64,000 bases of DNA from Trichoplax sp. H2 (GCA_003344405.1 NOWV01000243.1:1-64000); one strand, 5' to 3'; shown: positions 12,301-37,008, numbered from the stretch's first letter. Program-made: numbers and translations. The notes: a model not told the origin generated them from the letters alone.

Positions 12301-15300
12301 ACGCATTTACTTTTAAAAGAAATACAGATATTTTGGTGGCAGTAGGTAGGTTAGTTTAATTAAAACGGGAAATATAGTACTGGTTAACGCTTAGTCTAAA
12401 GACTTAGAATTTAACTTAACCCAATGTAGGTTAATATTTCTTTCATCTTTAATGTATAAACTATAGTTATGAATACATGAATATCCATTATGTATAACTT
12501 TTCAATAATCTTAACGATCGTAACTATGAATTAATTTTAATCAAATTTAAAAGTTTTATTGCAAATTACGCTAATTTCAGATACGATTAATGCCCTGATT
12601 ATGGAAAATAAAACAAAAATAATTCTAGGAGCAGTTATTGTTCTATGACATTGTCATAGCAAGGAAAGTGTCTCATGGTAGTTAGCCAAGGTAGACTCAA
12701 TTAAATCTGATAAAATTAACTTATAACAGGCCGTATCTAATATCTTTTTTTATAAATTAAATGATTAGCAAAACTAAATATTTGTAATTAAATTACCATT
12801 AACGTCATCTGTTATGCTAAAATTATTTACTCATGTAATCAATGCTCAAATTTTTTATGAATCTTCACGTTGCAAAGATCTCTGATCCTTATTCTCAGAC
12901 CTTGATTGGAGCGCCAATAATTAAGTGAGGAGAATTGAAATATAATTTTATTCCAGTCGTAAAATTGGAAAGCTGATTAGTGATTTCAATTAAGAATAAT
13001 AACAAACAGAAGACAGGTGATCACCTTCGATGTATTACTTAGCATTGTTCGTAATGTATGAACATGATGACAATGTATTTCTGAATAATAACTCAAGGGT
13101 TAGAGCGTTGATATTGTTAGTATATATAGATTGGTAGTACTTCTACTAAAGCTACCATTAATCGATTAGAAACAGAGTAGTATTCTTTTGATTTCATTTG
13201 TATATTTAACTGTATTGTTATTTAAAATTATAAGAGCAGACATGAACAACTGCAACGACAGATATTGATGGAAAAGTATTACAAGAACATTATATTTATC
13301 AAATTTTTTTATTTTATCCTGAATAAATATGTGAAAAATAAATTTTATTGTCAGATATTTGTAATTTTCAAGCGGCCTATACATTACAATATGGGTTGCC
13401 TGTCAGATGATGTAAAAGTGTGATCAAGTTATGCAGTTGTAAATTACCTCTGATTTTTAATAAAAGCTGCTTTAATAGAATTTGAACACTCTTAAAAACA
13501 AGCTGAAAGCCTATACTATACAGGACTGAAGCTGAAACGACTCTTTTACCTAAATTTAGGCATAATGTCTTTGAAAAGGAGCGACGAAATATCTAATGAT
13601 TATAATGCACGCGTTGTTATAATTTAGATATTTTTCACTTTCTTTTTTATAATAAAATCAATAATGAGGAATTAATACTGCCTTTCTATTATACCATGCA
13701 CTTCCTTGATTGCAAACTCATTTGAATATAAAGAAAGAATACCATATGGTTGCTCTTCTAAGCTAAGATCCTTTAATGATTATAATGGTATCCTTCTTCA
13801 AAAAAAAAGGCAGCTGATTAAATCACTCTTACGTTCATAATAGTGGCACCAATTTAATTCTCATTGCTGATGCCATATCCAACTAAACTAATGTTATAGA
13901 ATATGGATAAATTTAGCTCTAATAAATACGATAAAACTAATGTTTTTAACAGAAGAAACGTACTCTGTGCTATTCTCGTTTCGAAATTTATCTTATTAAT
14001 CATGTTAATAGTTGACTTTTTCATTATCATTGGTCATAATTTTACTAGTAGCTCATTCTAATTTGGAACTAAATTATCTGCCAGTAACAAAATATTATTT
14101 ATAGTTAATTTGCTATATAGATCACTGCCATCCATAATTCTTATACTCTTCAAAAAGGAATAATTTTAAAAATTGAATGTTCATTCCATAACTTTGATTG
14201 ATAGTCTGATGCTTTCTGTGATAATTGTAAAGCCTATAGTAGCTTTTTGTGCCATTCAGTAGTAAATGCGAGTAGATTTCACTAATCAAACTACTTTGAT
14301 CTCAAACTCCAATATCGTATGAAAATGAATTCAATGGCGATCATATACGTTATGTCAATTATTATCTTTTTAGCTAGAAAAACCGGATGTAGTTAAGTAT
14401 AAATCACTTTGATCGATTATTTTGAAGTACTCAAATTTTGATATCTTTCTTTACTAAATTGCGATCATTACAATCTAATTAAGAAAGAGATTGATAGATA
14501 CCAAAGTCCGTTAACCAATTTTAACATTTAATTTTGTTCAACATACGTACAGAGCATACATGCATACATACGGGCCTACATTTTCATATATTTATATATA
14601 TATAACATATTTATATATGTGCATTTATATACACATACATATACAATACATCTAGTTATAGATATATATTACATGAATCTGTAAGCTTCATAATTATATG
14701 CACATATATATGTAAGATTAGATTTAGATAATAGAATCATCTTATGTAATATCATGAATTATATCCTCGATCTAATATCTACTAATTAAAGAAAAATCAG
14801 CAAAGCAACTACGTATGAGTTGGAGAATATTCAGTTGATCAATCCGTTTCTATTGCCTACGGCAATAGAAATACTTATTAAATATGAAATAATTCGAACA
14901 TCGCGTAGAATGTATTCAGGAGATGGGAATAAATAATGTCGTTTTCCTACCATGACAACTCAATGATAGCTAATACATATTGCAGTATATAATTTAGTAT
15001 TATTATTATCATCATTATAAGACGTAGCATTTTTGGAATAAAACGAATGATAAGTTGTTCATTTTTAAAATATCAAATTTAAAAGTGCAACGGTCATTAG
15101 CTGATTATAAATACAATCCTTACCATGAAATTTAGTTATACTCGTATTTAAAGAACGATTAAGATGATGATTCCTCAAAATAATAATGTCAAATGTAAGT
15201 TTAGAAATTTTCAGCTTACGAATAATTTTAATCAAATATGAGATCAAAATACTAGAGGTTTTGTACCAAGCTATATATATCCTGTTATAACAAATAAAAA

Positions 15301-15541
15301 AATTTTTACTTTCTGCTCTATATGAGGATATTATAACTTATATTTTTAAATAGTTCAGCTACTGAAGGCAAAATTTTTAAGATTTCAATTTAGATCACAA
15401 ATAAGTAGTTAAAAATGGAGTTAATATGCGAGGTATCATATCTCTTAATTTCACAAAGTTGCACATCGAATGACGAGAATAAAATCGACATGAAATAATA
15501 AGGTGGACGAAATATTCGTATATAATAACAATGATTAAAAT
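9304..15541. other. Intergenic AT-rich sequence downstream of the Mnx gene
   Basis: No convincing coding sequence on either strand; short open frames are of the length expected by chance at this base composition. A simple-repeat tract lies at 14541-14725. The last few hundred bases should include the Mnx 3' UTR, but I see no clear poly(A) signal there. Confidence 0.5.
14541..14725. repeat. Low-complexity ATAY/TA-rich tract
   Basis: Degenerate CATA, TATA and ACATA units alternate over about 185 bp, interrupted by a few unique bases. Ordinary microsatellite-like sequence. Confidence 0.6.
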
Positions 15542-24497
<8,956 letters not shown>

Positions 24498-24518
24498 AAT
24501 ATCTAAGTGTGCAATCAA

Positions 24519-27500
24519 TACAGAGGGAAATAAACGATTTAATAATTCTATCGCTATAAGTAATTGAATGCTATAAGAGTAATAACTATTTTCAAGCAGT
24601 AATCAATTTCAATTTGAAACTAAAAACAAAGTATAATATAAATAATTTATAGACGTAGCAGTAAATTAGGTGATTAATTTAAAGCGATGATAAACTCAAT
24701 AAGCCGTTAAGTAGGTGATGATTGATATTAATATTGTATTGCTAACATATGATACCGTTAGTGTGAACAGATTGATTTGTTACTACAAATTAAAAGTTGA
24801 TTGCGGTTTATGACTTGACTGGAGTACTGGCTGTAATAGAAGTTAGAAATACAACTAATCAAGAGTGCCAATCTGTCTTGCCTTTTTATAGGTTAACAAC
24901 TAGTCAATTAGCTTTTGAATCGAAAAGAAAGTTAATGCGATAATATCATTATCCCCCGCAATGTTTACTCGTGTAATTTGTTTCGTCTATTGTGAATAAA
25001 TTGATGATGTATTGTCTAAGCTTTTATACTCAACCAAATTGATTTCACAACAACAAACAATAACAAAATTGTCGGAGATCTAAGGAAAAATATGGGGCTG
25101 CAGCAAAATAGCTTGAAAGTAAAAATAAGCCCAAGGCCAAGCACCATTTCTGTTTGCTACCGTAGACATAAACATGACGAAATCAAATTAGTATAAGACA
25201 ATAACTTATTTCAAATGCTGACTGGCTATTGATGACAAGTGTCCATCATTACTAAAACCAATGCATGAAAATAAGGCTTCGAACAACAAAGGTATAAAAA
25301 TTGCATGACTATTAGGCAAATAAAAAAATGTTTTCAAACGCTAAAATAGAAATGAAGTACTTATTTAAGCAATCAATGGCAGTGAATAAAAACCAGCTAG
25401 GACTGATTGCATAACTTATAATTACAGCTATTTTTATAGCTAATATGTTATCATTGCCTATCAAGATCATATTCAATAGTTGATGATTGATAGTGATATA
25501 ATATATCCGTTAAGAAAAGCAATGGAGTGTAAAGAAATGATGATAATAGATAAATTTCAGAATTATACATAAAATATCAATCAGCTAATATTGATATAAC
25601 TAATTCGATCTATTGATCCAGTCCTACGATCAAGTTATGCTTTAATGAATGTTAATAAGATTTAAATTTCATAATTTATCGAATTATCAAATTATTTAAT
25701 CCGCTTAAAATTTAAATATCTACTTATACTTAATGAAGTGAAAAGCCTAATTTATCAGTAAAGAGTTGAGAAATAGTTGTAGATCCACTAATCTTAAGGA
25801 GAGAGTATTTTCTTATCGAATATCTCCTTAATCTAACGAATATATATCGTCTAATAAAGCAAAGAACTGATTTCTTTCCATATCTACAATGAATTAAACT
25901 TATTTTAACTATTTCAAGTTACTATTGATTGATTTGCTGATTAATAACTCTAATAGTATCATTGAAAATTTTATTTACCCGATATACAACTCTTTTATCA
26001 TTGAATAATAGATAATTGATTATTATTTCTATCAGAGACCAAAGGCACTTAATTCGTTCGACAAAGTAATTTACTGTATTTACGATTCATTTTGATATGA
26101 TAGGCTGTTTACTTCAAAAATATTCCTAGTTCAAATGCAAAACGAAATTCTATACTGTAATAAAAATGTTATCTAACACAGTTTTAAAATTTCCATGTTA
26201 TTATAGTTTGTTATCCCTCATTTTTACTGCTTTAAGTCAATACTATTAGACGGCATTATCACCAGTTATTTTAATATTACAATAATATATATGTATTAAT
26301 TGAGGTATATGGAAAAGACTTTGGGGCATTGCGATATTGCAATATGCCTTTTCATAAATCCTGGTTTTATCATATTATAATAGATACTGTAGTTACTCTA
26401 CATCAAATGCCATACCTGCGTACACGGGCTATAAGAACAATTCTATCAAGATAATACTTGTATACAAGTACTATAATAGGTTTACATATTGCTAGCAATA
26501 GATGTAAACATCCATTTTTATGATTTCACGTCACTAGTAGTGTTATTTAAGTATAATGGAAGGAGAAATAGAATAAGTTAATCAAAAGAAAACAATCTGC
26601 AGGCTGTGCTTAATCTGTACTAAATATGCTTTACGTAGAAATATTACTTTAACGAATATTATAGTGTAAATCGGTTAAATTACGCCTCATATTCCCCTTC
26701 GTCTGCATATTTATCAATTTTTCGCAAAATAGCTTTAAATACTAATACAGTATCAGCTATCTGATAGTATAGTTTAATCTAAACACATAATACAATCATG
26801 GTTATGTACTAGAATTATTTTCTTGTTTCCATATTACTGAGATTATGATCTTCGATCAAACCGAGTATTTCAATCTATTAATTTCGAAATGTAAACAGAT
26901 CTTTCTTCCCTCGTTTTCTATATCCTATAGACGAAAGGATAAATGGCAATTTCTTCTATTACTATCTATCGACTAATATTAGCAATATCGGGGTGCAAGT
27001 ACTAGTTTATGCTCATTTTAATATGATTTCATGGAACTTGTATAAATATCAGATCAACCGTTTGTAGTGGAGTATCGAGACAATCTAATTTCGTAAAAGT
27101 TTATTAGTATACTTCTCCAATCCTAGATGTTTTCTTCTATCAGTAAATAAATCCATAAAATCTGCTTAAGCATAGATACAGTACGAAAACTTTTCAATAA
27201 TAGTTCTAATGCTCGGTTGCTTTGTTCATAATGGCATTGCTGTAGGTCATTTTACACGTGTGACGATCGAGTTTACGTTATAAGTTCATATTCTAGTCGA
27301 ATAGGCAGAAGGTACTTTATCATAGATACTAAAATAAATTATATAATTGATAAAGAGTTGGCACAATTAGTCATTCTTATTCATCAAATATGTCATAGGC
27401 AAGCTTAATAGGAGATATTAAACTATTGATGCTTATAATAAGTATTGTTTTGGAGCCTATAATCAAGTATTTTTGAATTGAAATTATACAGAAATTATAA

Positions 27501-30500
27501 GTCTGTTTAGAATAAATTATTTCTAATTAGTTAACGGGACTGATGAAGATCAATTTATGAACAACATCTTGATAGCCAGTGTGAAAAAAAATTATTACAG
27601 AACTCGCTGTTAGCTCAGGATTCTAATTCAATAAAAATATCAGTGACAGAACTGTATGCAGTGATACGGTCCATACGCCATATTGTAAATAGTTATCCTT
27701 GATTGATTTGAAATCAAGATAGCACCCATTGACGTTATTTAGAGTCTATAATAGTCAATTCTATAACTAAAGTTATAATTCATAAATTAAAAGTGACGTA
27801 TGCTGAGTGCTATGTCATATCTGATAGAAAGCTGAGGAGTATTTTGAAAAATGATAAATTATATTATCACCATCTCATGGTTCAGATTCAACACATTTAA
27901 TTCACACAAGATCAAAATAAAATATGAATATTTTGCCTTGTAATAAATTTTATAATGATTGCTACTATATAGAATCAAATAAAAAGACACTCTTTAATAT
28001 TTTGGTGATAAAAAATTATCACATATTTGAATGCATGTAAGTAATTTATTAAACGGATGGAGTAAAAAAACCTTCCAGTTAAATTTAAATCTATAGAGGA
28101 TTTCTGGTAGAATTTACGACAGCACCGCCTACACAGATAGCCTGATCCACATCCTTGAGAACTATTTACTCTTAATCATAAATTAATGATATAAGCTGAT
28201 CAAATTTATGATCTAAATTGCTTGCAATGTAAAAATATTGACTAGATTAGAGTATAAAATTGATATTGATTTGTAACATTTAGTTAGCTAGATAGCTAGG
28301 TATAGGTAGACAGAAGGAGGGACAGAGTTGCAAATAGATTCACAAAAGTAGACTTATATAACATATACATATAGATACATGAACGTATAAGATATGTATA
28401 TAAATTGATAAAGAAGTAAGGTAATACTATAAATGGACAGATGAGGTACTTATATCTGGATAAATTGATAAGTTGCGTTAATTAATGCCAATATCTAATT
28501 ATAATGAGAAATTGCTAGGATTGACAGTAAACATTTGACTACTTTTGTCAACCAGAATATTCGAGTATTTGATTTCAATATTATAAGGAAAAATACTTTA
28601 CTAAAGTCCCTTTTATGACAAATCCCAATTTCTACGACGAAAGATATGTCTTAATCAGCGGAATTTTGACTAAGCTAAGTAAATCATTGACAATTACTAT
28701 GCTAAAGGAAACAATTCCTCGCCTTAGATTGATTAAATTATAAGGTAATTAGAAACTATTCCAATTCCATTTTTAGTTTCGTTAGCTATCGAGTAAAAAG
28801 ATTGCAAGATGATTTCTTTCGTTCTTGCTTAAGTTAAAATGGGGTAAATTCCAACGGATTAGTCTTGTACGTCAATATCTTTTGCCCTAATGCCTAAATT
28901 ATTAACAATATCGGGAAAATTCCCAAAGTACTGATTGACTTACAAGTTTTCAAGGAAAACACAAATGAATGGTTATAATTATTTATATTCATTCATATTT
29001 AATAATCTGCATATCGACAAGATTCTAATCAATAAATGATAGATGCTACGTACCCTAGAGCTATCCTATCAATTATCTCTACCCTTAATATGCCTACATG
29101 AACACTTCAAGTTATTGAACGCATCGCTTACTTAATCATTATTATTTTATTATATTGTATTTGCCCAACCTTTGATTATTTGTCATCTAAAGGCAAATTA
29201 CTCTGTCTTCCTTAAAGGGATATTACTACAAATCAATGAAGATGCGACTGTACTTCAACGACATAAAAGCTTTAATTCTCTTTCGATTCGATCCATTGTC
29301 ATGACCTGATTTGCCAAGCGGCAAGTTAAATACAAAAGTGAGAAAAGAGGCAAAAATATTATTACTTCAATCTATCCCCTATTATAAATGTGATAGTGAT
29401 AATTATACTTGAAATAGAGGGAAAGTATAGGTACTCTAACTATTAGTAATTAACAATTCAGACACATAAAAAATCTTTAACAATCCGATTATTATTTATT
29501 AGATAAGGGTACACCTTATTCTATACCCATGAGTTTTAATGTCTAACGCAATGCTGGGCTTGAGCATTGCTTGGTCCTTTAATGCAGTATCTAACAACGA
29601 CCTTCCGAGAATCACCAATATACATTGCATAACGGAATAAATTATATAGAACTTGGTTTAATTTTATAGAAAATAAAATTGAATCATCTTCCTATTTGAT
29701 TCTTCATGCTAACTGTTATACTTTGATAACGTAAGAGAGCAGCAGATAATATCCCTTCCTTGGCTGATATTGAATCGATAGGATGGACTTATGACAATAG
29801 CGATAGATTCTGCTGTTTGATAATTTGTGATAGGTCGAATCGTGAGTATATAAAGTATTTAATTAATAAAAAGAAATTCCGTTTCTTTCCCTTGTCTAAC
29901 CCAACAAATAAATAAATTGTTTATAATCTGAAAGTATTGTAAGATCAATTTCAATAGAAATACCAAGTTGATACTCAATTTAATTTTTTTTCTTGACGTC
30001 CACTGTAATATTATCATTACTAATGTAGAGATATAACATATATTAAACCTAATGAATATGATGATTAAAGTGTTGAAGATAATAGGTAGTAAATCAAGTT
30101 ACATCTAAAATGGAGTGTTTTGCTTGTATATGAATGATATTTTCCTGTTGCATGATCTTATTATCAATAGAATAAATGGAAAGTAATGAAATCGATTTTG
30201 AGTTATCGAGTTGGTATTTAATTTGAGTCACGTATCGCTCTAATTGATTAAAAATAATTTATAATAGAGTTATTATTATAATTTCGCTAATTCTCCTATA
30301 ACTTTTGATGTATGTAAAATATTTATAATGATCATATAACAACAAATTCTCAGAAATTCTTTCCTGAATCTTGTTACATTCGGATTTCATCAAATCATAA
30401 GAAAATCAAGCAACTCTGGTACCTACTCATTTTTGAGCATGATAATATGATGCATCGTGCAAATATTAATTTCTCCTATATTTTCCCATACATCTAATGC

Positions 30501-32810
30501 TGTATCTCATAATAAGACTTAAGAAGTTTTATCAATGATAATAAAGAAATTTGTATTCAGCCCTAAAATATAGTCTTTTATTTCAAATTAGGCATGAAAC
30601 ATTGTCTATTCAATCAATACTTCAATTAAATTTTTTAATTAAAATTCTGTTTTAATACTTAAGTAAGCAAATAGATTAATTTCCAGTGAATAATTAGAAA
30701 GACAATACACAGAAAAATTTTTGCAATATATGACAACATATGATTTCATCGCATGCAGTCAATATTATTAAGTAGCAAATTGCTATTATTGTAAGAATCT
30801 AATCATACCATAATTTTTAATTTTAATATCTATGTAATTCCATAATAGCTCTTATTCATTATACTCTATTGCTGATGACAAGGTAAATAAGTACTCCTTT
30901 CTTGAGTCTGCAACTGCCGGTGCAATACCCAACTTTAATCAATGGCAATAATCATTCAATTTCAAATTAAAAGAAAATTTTTAATAAAAACTGACAGATT
31001 TTAAAGCTTTCAACCTGGTACAGTTTATCGAGCTATCATAATAAACTGCGGAATTAGAAATGAGAATAAATAGACAAAAATCGAATCTACACAATTTGGC
31101 GTGATCTGAGTAAAGTTATTGTTTTATCTATCTGAAATAACGGGTAAAATTGATTTCAAATAGATCGTAATGTTTTTATTGCATCGTACTTTTACTTACA
31201 GCCGACGGTACTACATGGCCTGTTATAAGTACTATATCATCATTTGAAATATCACGATTATCATTTTAGTAATGTACCCCTTAAAAGCCCCTGACTGAAC
31301 TTAATTAGCACCTTATTCTAAATCTACTATGCAGCTGCGTGTATTAAAAATCAAACTTACATACAAATGCAGTTCTTACTAAGAATGACTTAAACGAAAT
31401 CTTAAAGGATGATCTCCATTCTAGTTAAATTTCTATATTTAAAATGTAGAGACTCTTTTATACATTTTAGCTTATGTTAGTATAATTTTACGCAATGAGA
31501 TTCAGCAAAGCAAAACTAATTGTTATTTAACGTGTCAGTCAGGATCTTTTAAAATAAGTAACTACAGCTGCTTAAGAATTTTTGTTTAGGTTCCGCAAAA
31601 ACGGAAATTAAAAGCATTCAATTGTAAATTAATTCTTTACGATCGAGACCGTGCCGAGCTAGAACTTTTCTTTAGTACGGTAGTTTATCACGGTTCACAG
31701 TAGATTATTAATAAAGAAATCCAGAACCAAAAAAATCTCAACAGATATTACGGTAATTAATTCAAGTTATTAGAAGCAGTGTAGAATAATGTCATTTAAT
31801 TTGAGCAAAAATATTCCGTAAAACGAAGCCTAAATATTTTATTCCTATAAGGGGAATAAAATGGGTTTATAAACTGAAGCATTCTATATAAATTTTCGAA
31901 AGTTCCCTTAGTAAAACTAACACATCACCTTAAATGTCCCTTACCTATTAATTGTTTGTATTAGTTAATAAAAAAATATTTGTATACACCTGCGCGTTAT
32001 TATCTAAAAGCATACAACTTGGATTTCCTTTAGCCGGCTGTGGGTGTTTTTTGCTATTCGTAAAATGCCTTGGAACTTATTACAGGAAAGATATATCTAT
32101 TCAGTCATTTGCTATCGCCATGAAATTAAGGTAGCTAGCCACTATATAAAACATATAATCCTTTATTGATTTAGCCATTTCTAAATCTGCAGTAGTATTA
32201 TCGTTATAACCAAAAGTATTGTTATCCTAAGATATCAGGCAACAATGTAAATCTATACGTTTTTAAAGCTGATTTCCTAATTCAAGTAAATTTGTAAAAT
32301 CCCACTGGATTAATAGCTTGAAAATATCTCCGCTGATTAGATATGCCATTTATCTATCAATAATACTTTATATAAATTATTAAGACGATCTTTGGTATAC
32401 GTAATGCAAATAATTCATCCAATTACTTTGATGTATTGGCATCAGTACGGAAATTACCTGAAAATAGGTTATTCCTTGTAGATTTTATTCGATCCTTTTT
32501 TTATACCTAGTTGTTAACCTTACAACATATTGTCTTTAGCTGTTAATTATCCGATCTAAACAGTAACTATGTACTATAAATAAATTATGAAGATTTTTTC
32601 AGTGTTACCATAGTTCTTTAATTTCTTTAATAGGACAGCTGCTATAATTTGAAACTAGTGTGAGCAAATTGGCCTGAAAAATAGTTAAGTACCTAGTAAT
32701 ATTAACAAATAATCACTTCTAAATTGACCTTGACATTGCTTCAATATGCGGTAATTAATATTATTGTTTGCCAAATAGGTAAATTATAATATTTGAAGTA
32801 ACTAAGGCTT
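24519..32810. other. Gene-free AT-rich region upstream of Mnx
   Basis: No exon with recognisable features on either strand. It includes the Mnx promoter side. A short low-complexity TAGA/ATAC patch occurs near 28280-28400. Nothing else stands out. Confidence 0.5.
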
Positions 32811-33312
32811 ATATCCTCAGTATCGTATTTCTGCGTTATAGAATGACTGACGCAGAAAATTAATCAATTTTATAGCTACTCATAACATTACTGTTACCCT
32901 CTCAAAACTTGCAATAAGAATGCCCTACTGCATTTTGCCGTAAACTCCCTATTTACAGATAAGTAAATTTTAAATTAAGAATAATATCATCCAGAACATC
33001 TTCGAAAAAAGGAATAGAGCATAGAAGATAATATCGGAAATAGCAAGAATATTAAAACGATCATTGCTAATATTTCTGTAGCTACAGCATAGTTACTTGT
33101 ATAGTAATCAAGTTAAACATTGAATAAGTAGAAATGTAGCTGTAATATGTATGTAAAAATTTTTCGTTCCTCTGTGTGATATATACCAATCACGAAATTC
33201 CAAATTTTAGAAAAATAAGGGCTTTATTGAATCTTATACAAAGATTAACTACACAGCTCTACTCTAGCCGAATACTACTTCTAAAGACTTCTACAACGAA
33301 CTAACAGAATAA
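32811..33312 (+). repeat. Left haplotype-like copy flanking the second N gap
   Basis: Positions 32811-33175 match 33333-33697 (365 bp each), and 33176-33312 match 34556-34694. In this copy the two blocks are contiguous; in the right copy they are separated by about 858 bp. Best explained as the insertion-free allele of the locus that follows the gap. Confidence 0.85.
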
Positions 33313-33332
33313 NNNNNNNNNNNNNNNNNNNN
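33313..33332. other. Assembly gap (20 N)
   Basis: Run of 20 N. The sequence on its right restarts at the same bases as 32811, so the flanking contigs overlap. Confidence 0.99.
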
Positions 33333-33697
33333 ATATCCTCAGTATCGTATTTCTGCGTTATAGAATGACTGACGCAGAAAATTAATCAATTTTATAGCTC
33401 CTCATAACATTACTGTTACCCTCTCAAAACTTGCAATAAGAATGCCCTACTGCATTTTGCCGTAAACTCCCTATTTACAGATAAGTAAATGATAAATTAA
33501 GAATAATATTATCCAGAACATCTTCGAAGAAAGGAATAGAGCATAGAAGATAATATCGGAAATAGCAAGAATAGTAAAACGATCATTGCTAATATTTCTG
33601 TAGCTACAGCATAGTTACTTGTATAGTAATCAAGTTAAACATTGAATAAGTAGAAATATAGCTGTAATATGTATGTAAAAATGTTGCGTTCCTCTGT

Positions 33698-34555
33698 CTG
33701 AGATCTGTAGGGTCTTAAACACTACTAGCTGATTTTTATTTTGTCCTTAGGTCTTACATTAATGTACTGTGTTAGTGCATAAGTTTTGATCATTCACGTT
33801 CTGTGAAATACGTGTATGATTAACATATCTCGTGAAAAACAAGCAATTTTACAAAATAGCTTAATGTCTTTGTCCGGCTAATGCTAGCTGTTTTCAATCA
33901 CTTAATTGAGGAAGAGAAATAAAGCTATATGGCACAGCTCTGATGAATGATGATGTTTCGCACTAAAGTCGGAAACTACAAGTTAAAGATGGTAAACTAA
34001 GCTCATGACTACACTCTGTCAGTGTAAATAAGTAAGAGTAGGATATTGCCGAAATAATTCTAGCCAAGGATGCAGAAGAAATATACAAACAAGCAGTTCT
34101 ATATCATTTTATGATTCTTTCTAAGGTCTTCTAAATAGTCCTATTTAAATAGAGCAGAACTATACAAAGTCATAATATATATAATGATTCAACATACTTT
34201 AGAAACTGTTGATCTATTTCATTAGAAATGTGAAAGAATATCTTTGGCTTACGACTCTTCCCTTAAGCCAACATTTAGCATCCATTGAGCATTATTGAAA
34301 ACAATGTTGACCAAAAGACTATAACTTTAATAATTACATTACCTTTTACAAGGTTAACAAACAGATATCACATCCTATTTTGTATACCTGAATTACACAA
34401 TAAAACCAGTTAGAATGATAATTAATGAAACCGAATGATTAGATATATTGCTTTCCTACTGCCACACGATATTTATTTTAAAGCATTAACAGGGGGGTAT
34501 CTTTTCTTAAGTAGATATCTTACTTATCTATGTGTGTGAATGCGAAGATACGCGT
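33698..34555. mobile_element. About 858-bp insert present in one of two haplotype-like copies
   Basis: Comparing the two copies around the gap, sequence after CCTCTGT jumps here into unrelated DNA and returns at GTGTG(T)TATATACC. The left copy goes straight across. The insert has no long open frame and no clear terminal inverted repeats; the junctions share only GT/GTG microhomology, so no target-site duplication can be defined. It could be a non-autonomous mobile element in one haplotype, or a deletion in the other. Confidence 0.5.
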
Positions 34556-36467
34556 GTGTTATATACCGATCACGAGATTCCAAATTTTAGAAAAATAAGG
34601 GCTTTATTGAATCTTATACAAAGATTAACTACACACAGCTCTACTCTAGCCGAATGCTACTACTAAAGAGTTCTAGAACGAACTAACAGAATAATCTAAA
34701 GTTGTATGCTTTTATACTTTTCGTAGCATTCGCAGCTACAATCCGCATGGCAACCTTTTACATTATATTATACATAGTTAAATTATTCTTAGTAAGGCTA
34801 TTCTACTGCGGACCATCATTAATCCAATATGGATACGACTATAGTACTTACGTAGACATTATTCACACCAGCCAAAGTACAATGAATTAACCATATCCTA
34901 ATATATGATTTACAGTTCTATTTTTACCTATAGCCTTATTAGTAACTCAACACCTTACTGTATATAGTCATGTGTACGCTAGCATAGAATCTATACCACT
35001 ACAGTCTATAGTTATAGCTACCAAATATCTCCTAGGATAAATATCTACTGTACATTATACTAAATATGGCTAACAGTCTACAATCACAATACTAGTTCCA
35101 TTACAACGCGTTATAATATGAGAAAAAGAAATTAAAGCATGTGAAATTCAGTGTCTTTTGCGGATATCAGGTATAGATATCATATACGGATTTATATATG
35201 AAGTAAAAACTGTCAAGATCTTATATAATACCTCATTGAAGCTCAAACCGCAAATAATTTTGTTTTTGTATCCAGTTATTCCAATTACATTCAGTCTTTC
35301 ATACTTCAAATTTTAGCAAGGCTCAAACTATTTGAAAGAAATCATAGTAATTACGATACCTGTTATTTAGGGAAATTTCACCAATAATCTGAACTTCTTT
35401 GCATTTCTATGTTCCATATGAGATGCTTACTATGCAGCTGTTTCTCCAACTACGCTTAAGCAGAAATTGTAAAGGGCGTTATTAAACGATCATGATTCTA
35501 TAAGAATTATAACTTTAAGTAACCTTTTATATGATGGGATATTGCCTAGAAATAACCCATTTCACCGAGAAATATTGTAATTTTGATATAACATTGCTAA
35601 AAGTGGCATAAATACTGCATCACCATAGGTAACTTAGCGCAACATCTGTCGCAAAAGTCCGAGGCACTAATATTCAAGTACTTTCGTTCCGTATCTTTCT
35701 GACTGATGACTTAATATATGTTATAGTCCTTGCTAGATTTTTATCTATCAGATTTTCTGGTGATAGTATTTATTACAATCGGATTAAATTTGTGATTTCC
35801 TTTTAAGTTGAGACCTAATTTATGGTCTAGGACTAGTCGACTAGGGCTCAGGCTACGGAAAAAAAATTCTCTATTACAGTAGATCGCCTGATGACTCCGT
35901 TTACTAATCTCGATTAGTCGCTGGTGACAGTAAATAGTTTAAATTACATTCTTAACCCATATTGCTAGCATCTAATAATTGAAATTCGTACCATTGCGCT
36001 TTATATATGTCTTATATAGACACTTAGTATGATATCAGAATCAGTCACTTACTCGCAAAGACCATTTTTTATAGTCCATGTAGGCCTTAATATTCAATTT
36101 TGGCTGATATACAATATAGGCTAATATCGGTATAACGTATAACAAGTATACTCTATTTAAACATAGCTAAAAAGTTCAAATTTAACCAAGGCATCTGTAA
36201 CTGCGCGTTGTTTTTCTGTTTCACCATAGATCAAAGTTAAGAAGGGAAATTATAAACAATTCCCAATACCGTTCACAAAATAGATTTTAGTTCGTCTTTA
36301 TCCAGATTCTAGAACTAATACCGTATTTATCGAAATTAAGTTGAGCACAGTATATAACTATAGTTAATAGTGTTACAAGTAGCTGCCGGAATGCCCATTG
36401 CGCTATAGAACCGTACAGCATAGAACTTAAAGTTACTAGACGATTAAAATCATTATTATAATGTCAG
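34556..36467. other. Non-coding sequence with repeat copies
   Basis: Begins with the right copy of a 137-bp block (34556-34694, matching 33176-33312) and includes the second copy of a dispersed repeat at 34931-35104. No gene is recognised in the remainder. Confidence 0.5.
34931..35104 (+). repeat. 175-bp dispersed repeat, copy 2
   Basis: Direct copy of 7137-7311: starts TAGCCTTATTAGTAACTCAA, shares CTACAGTCTATAGTTA and GGCTAACAGTCTACAATCAC, and stops near CATTAC. Differences are scattered substitutions. Flanks are unrelated to those of copy 1. Confidence 0.7.
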
Positions 36468-37008
36468 AAAACAGCTTTGCAACAAGATAACGTAATATAC
36501 GATCAATAAGTCAATTCCTTGAACCACATATCAAGGAACGATATCTGCACTATTACAAACACTTTTGCTCTACTAGCAGACTACACAAAGACTTAAACGC
36601 CTCGTATTTTACGTTAAACACTAAGTTTGAGAATTCCCTTTATTTCACGATATGCTGCATTTATATACTATTTCTCAATAGTTCATAAGTCATAGTTAAT
36701 ACAATTAACCTTGGAATCATTTACTGAATTAGATATTAATTTTAGCTACTGCTTCTTTAATGCAGACAACAGTATTTACGAACATAGACATGTAATGACT
36801 AATACAGAATATTCAGATTACGATATGTCCTAACACGGAACATTTCCATGATAATTTACAATCTACCATAAGTAAATTACAATCACAATGATTCGAACTG
36901 TAAGTAGATGATTGCATTCCCTATTATAGCTATTAATTTCAGTATGTGTATAAGTGTCATAAAAAGTCAATGCTATATTAAAATACAGTATATCCAAATT
37001 AGAAGTTA
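36468..37008 (-). repeat. Dispersed repeat, inverted partner of 3865-4410
   Basis: Its reverse complement aligns with 3865-4410. Similarity ends sharply at AAAACAGCTTTGC (36468) and fades around GAAGTTAAC (37008). Immediately beyond lies unrelated sequence with a short imperfect direct repeat (37025-37170) built around TTTTTAAGRGAG. Confidence 0.65.
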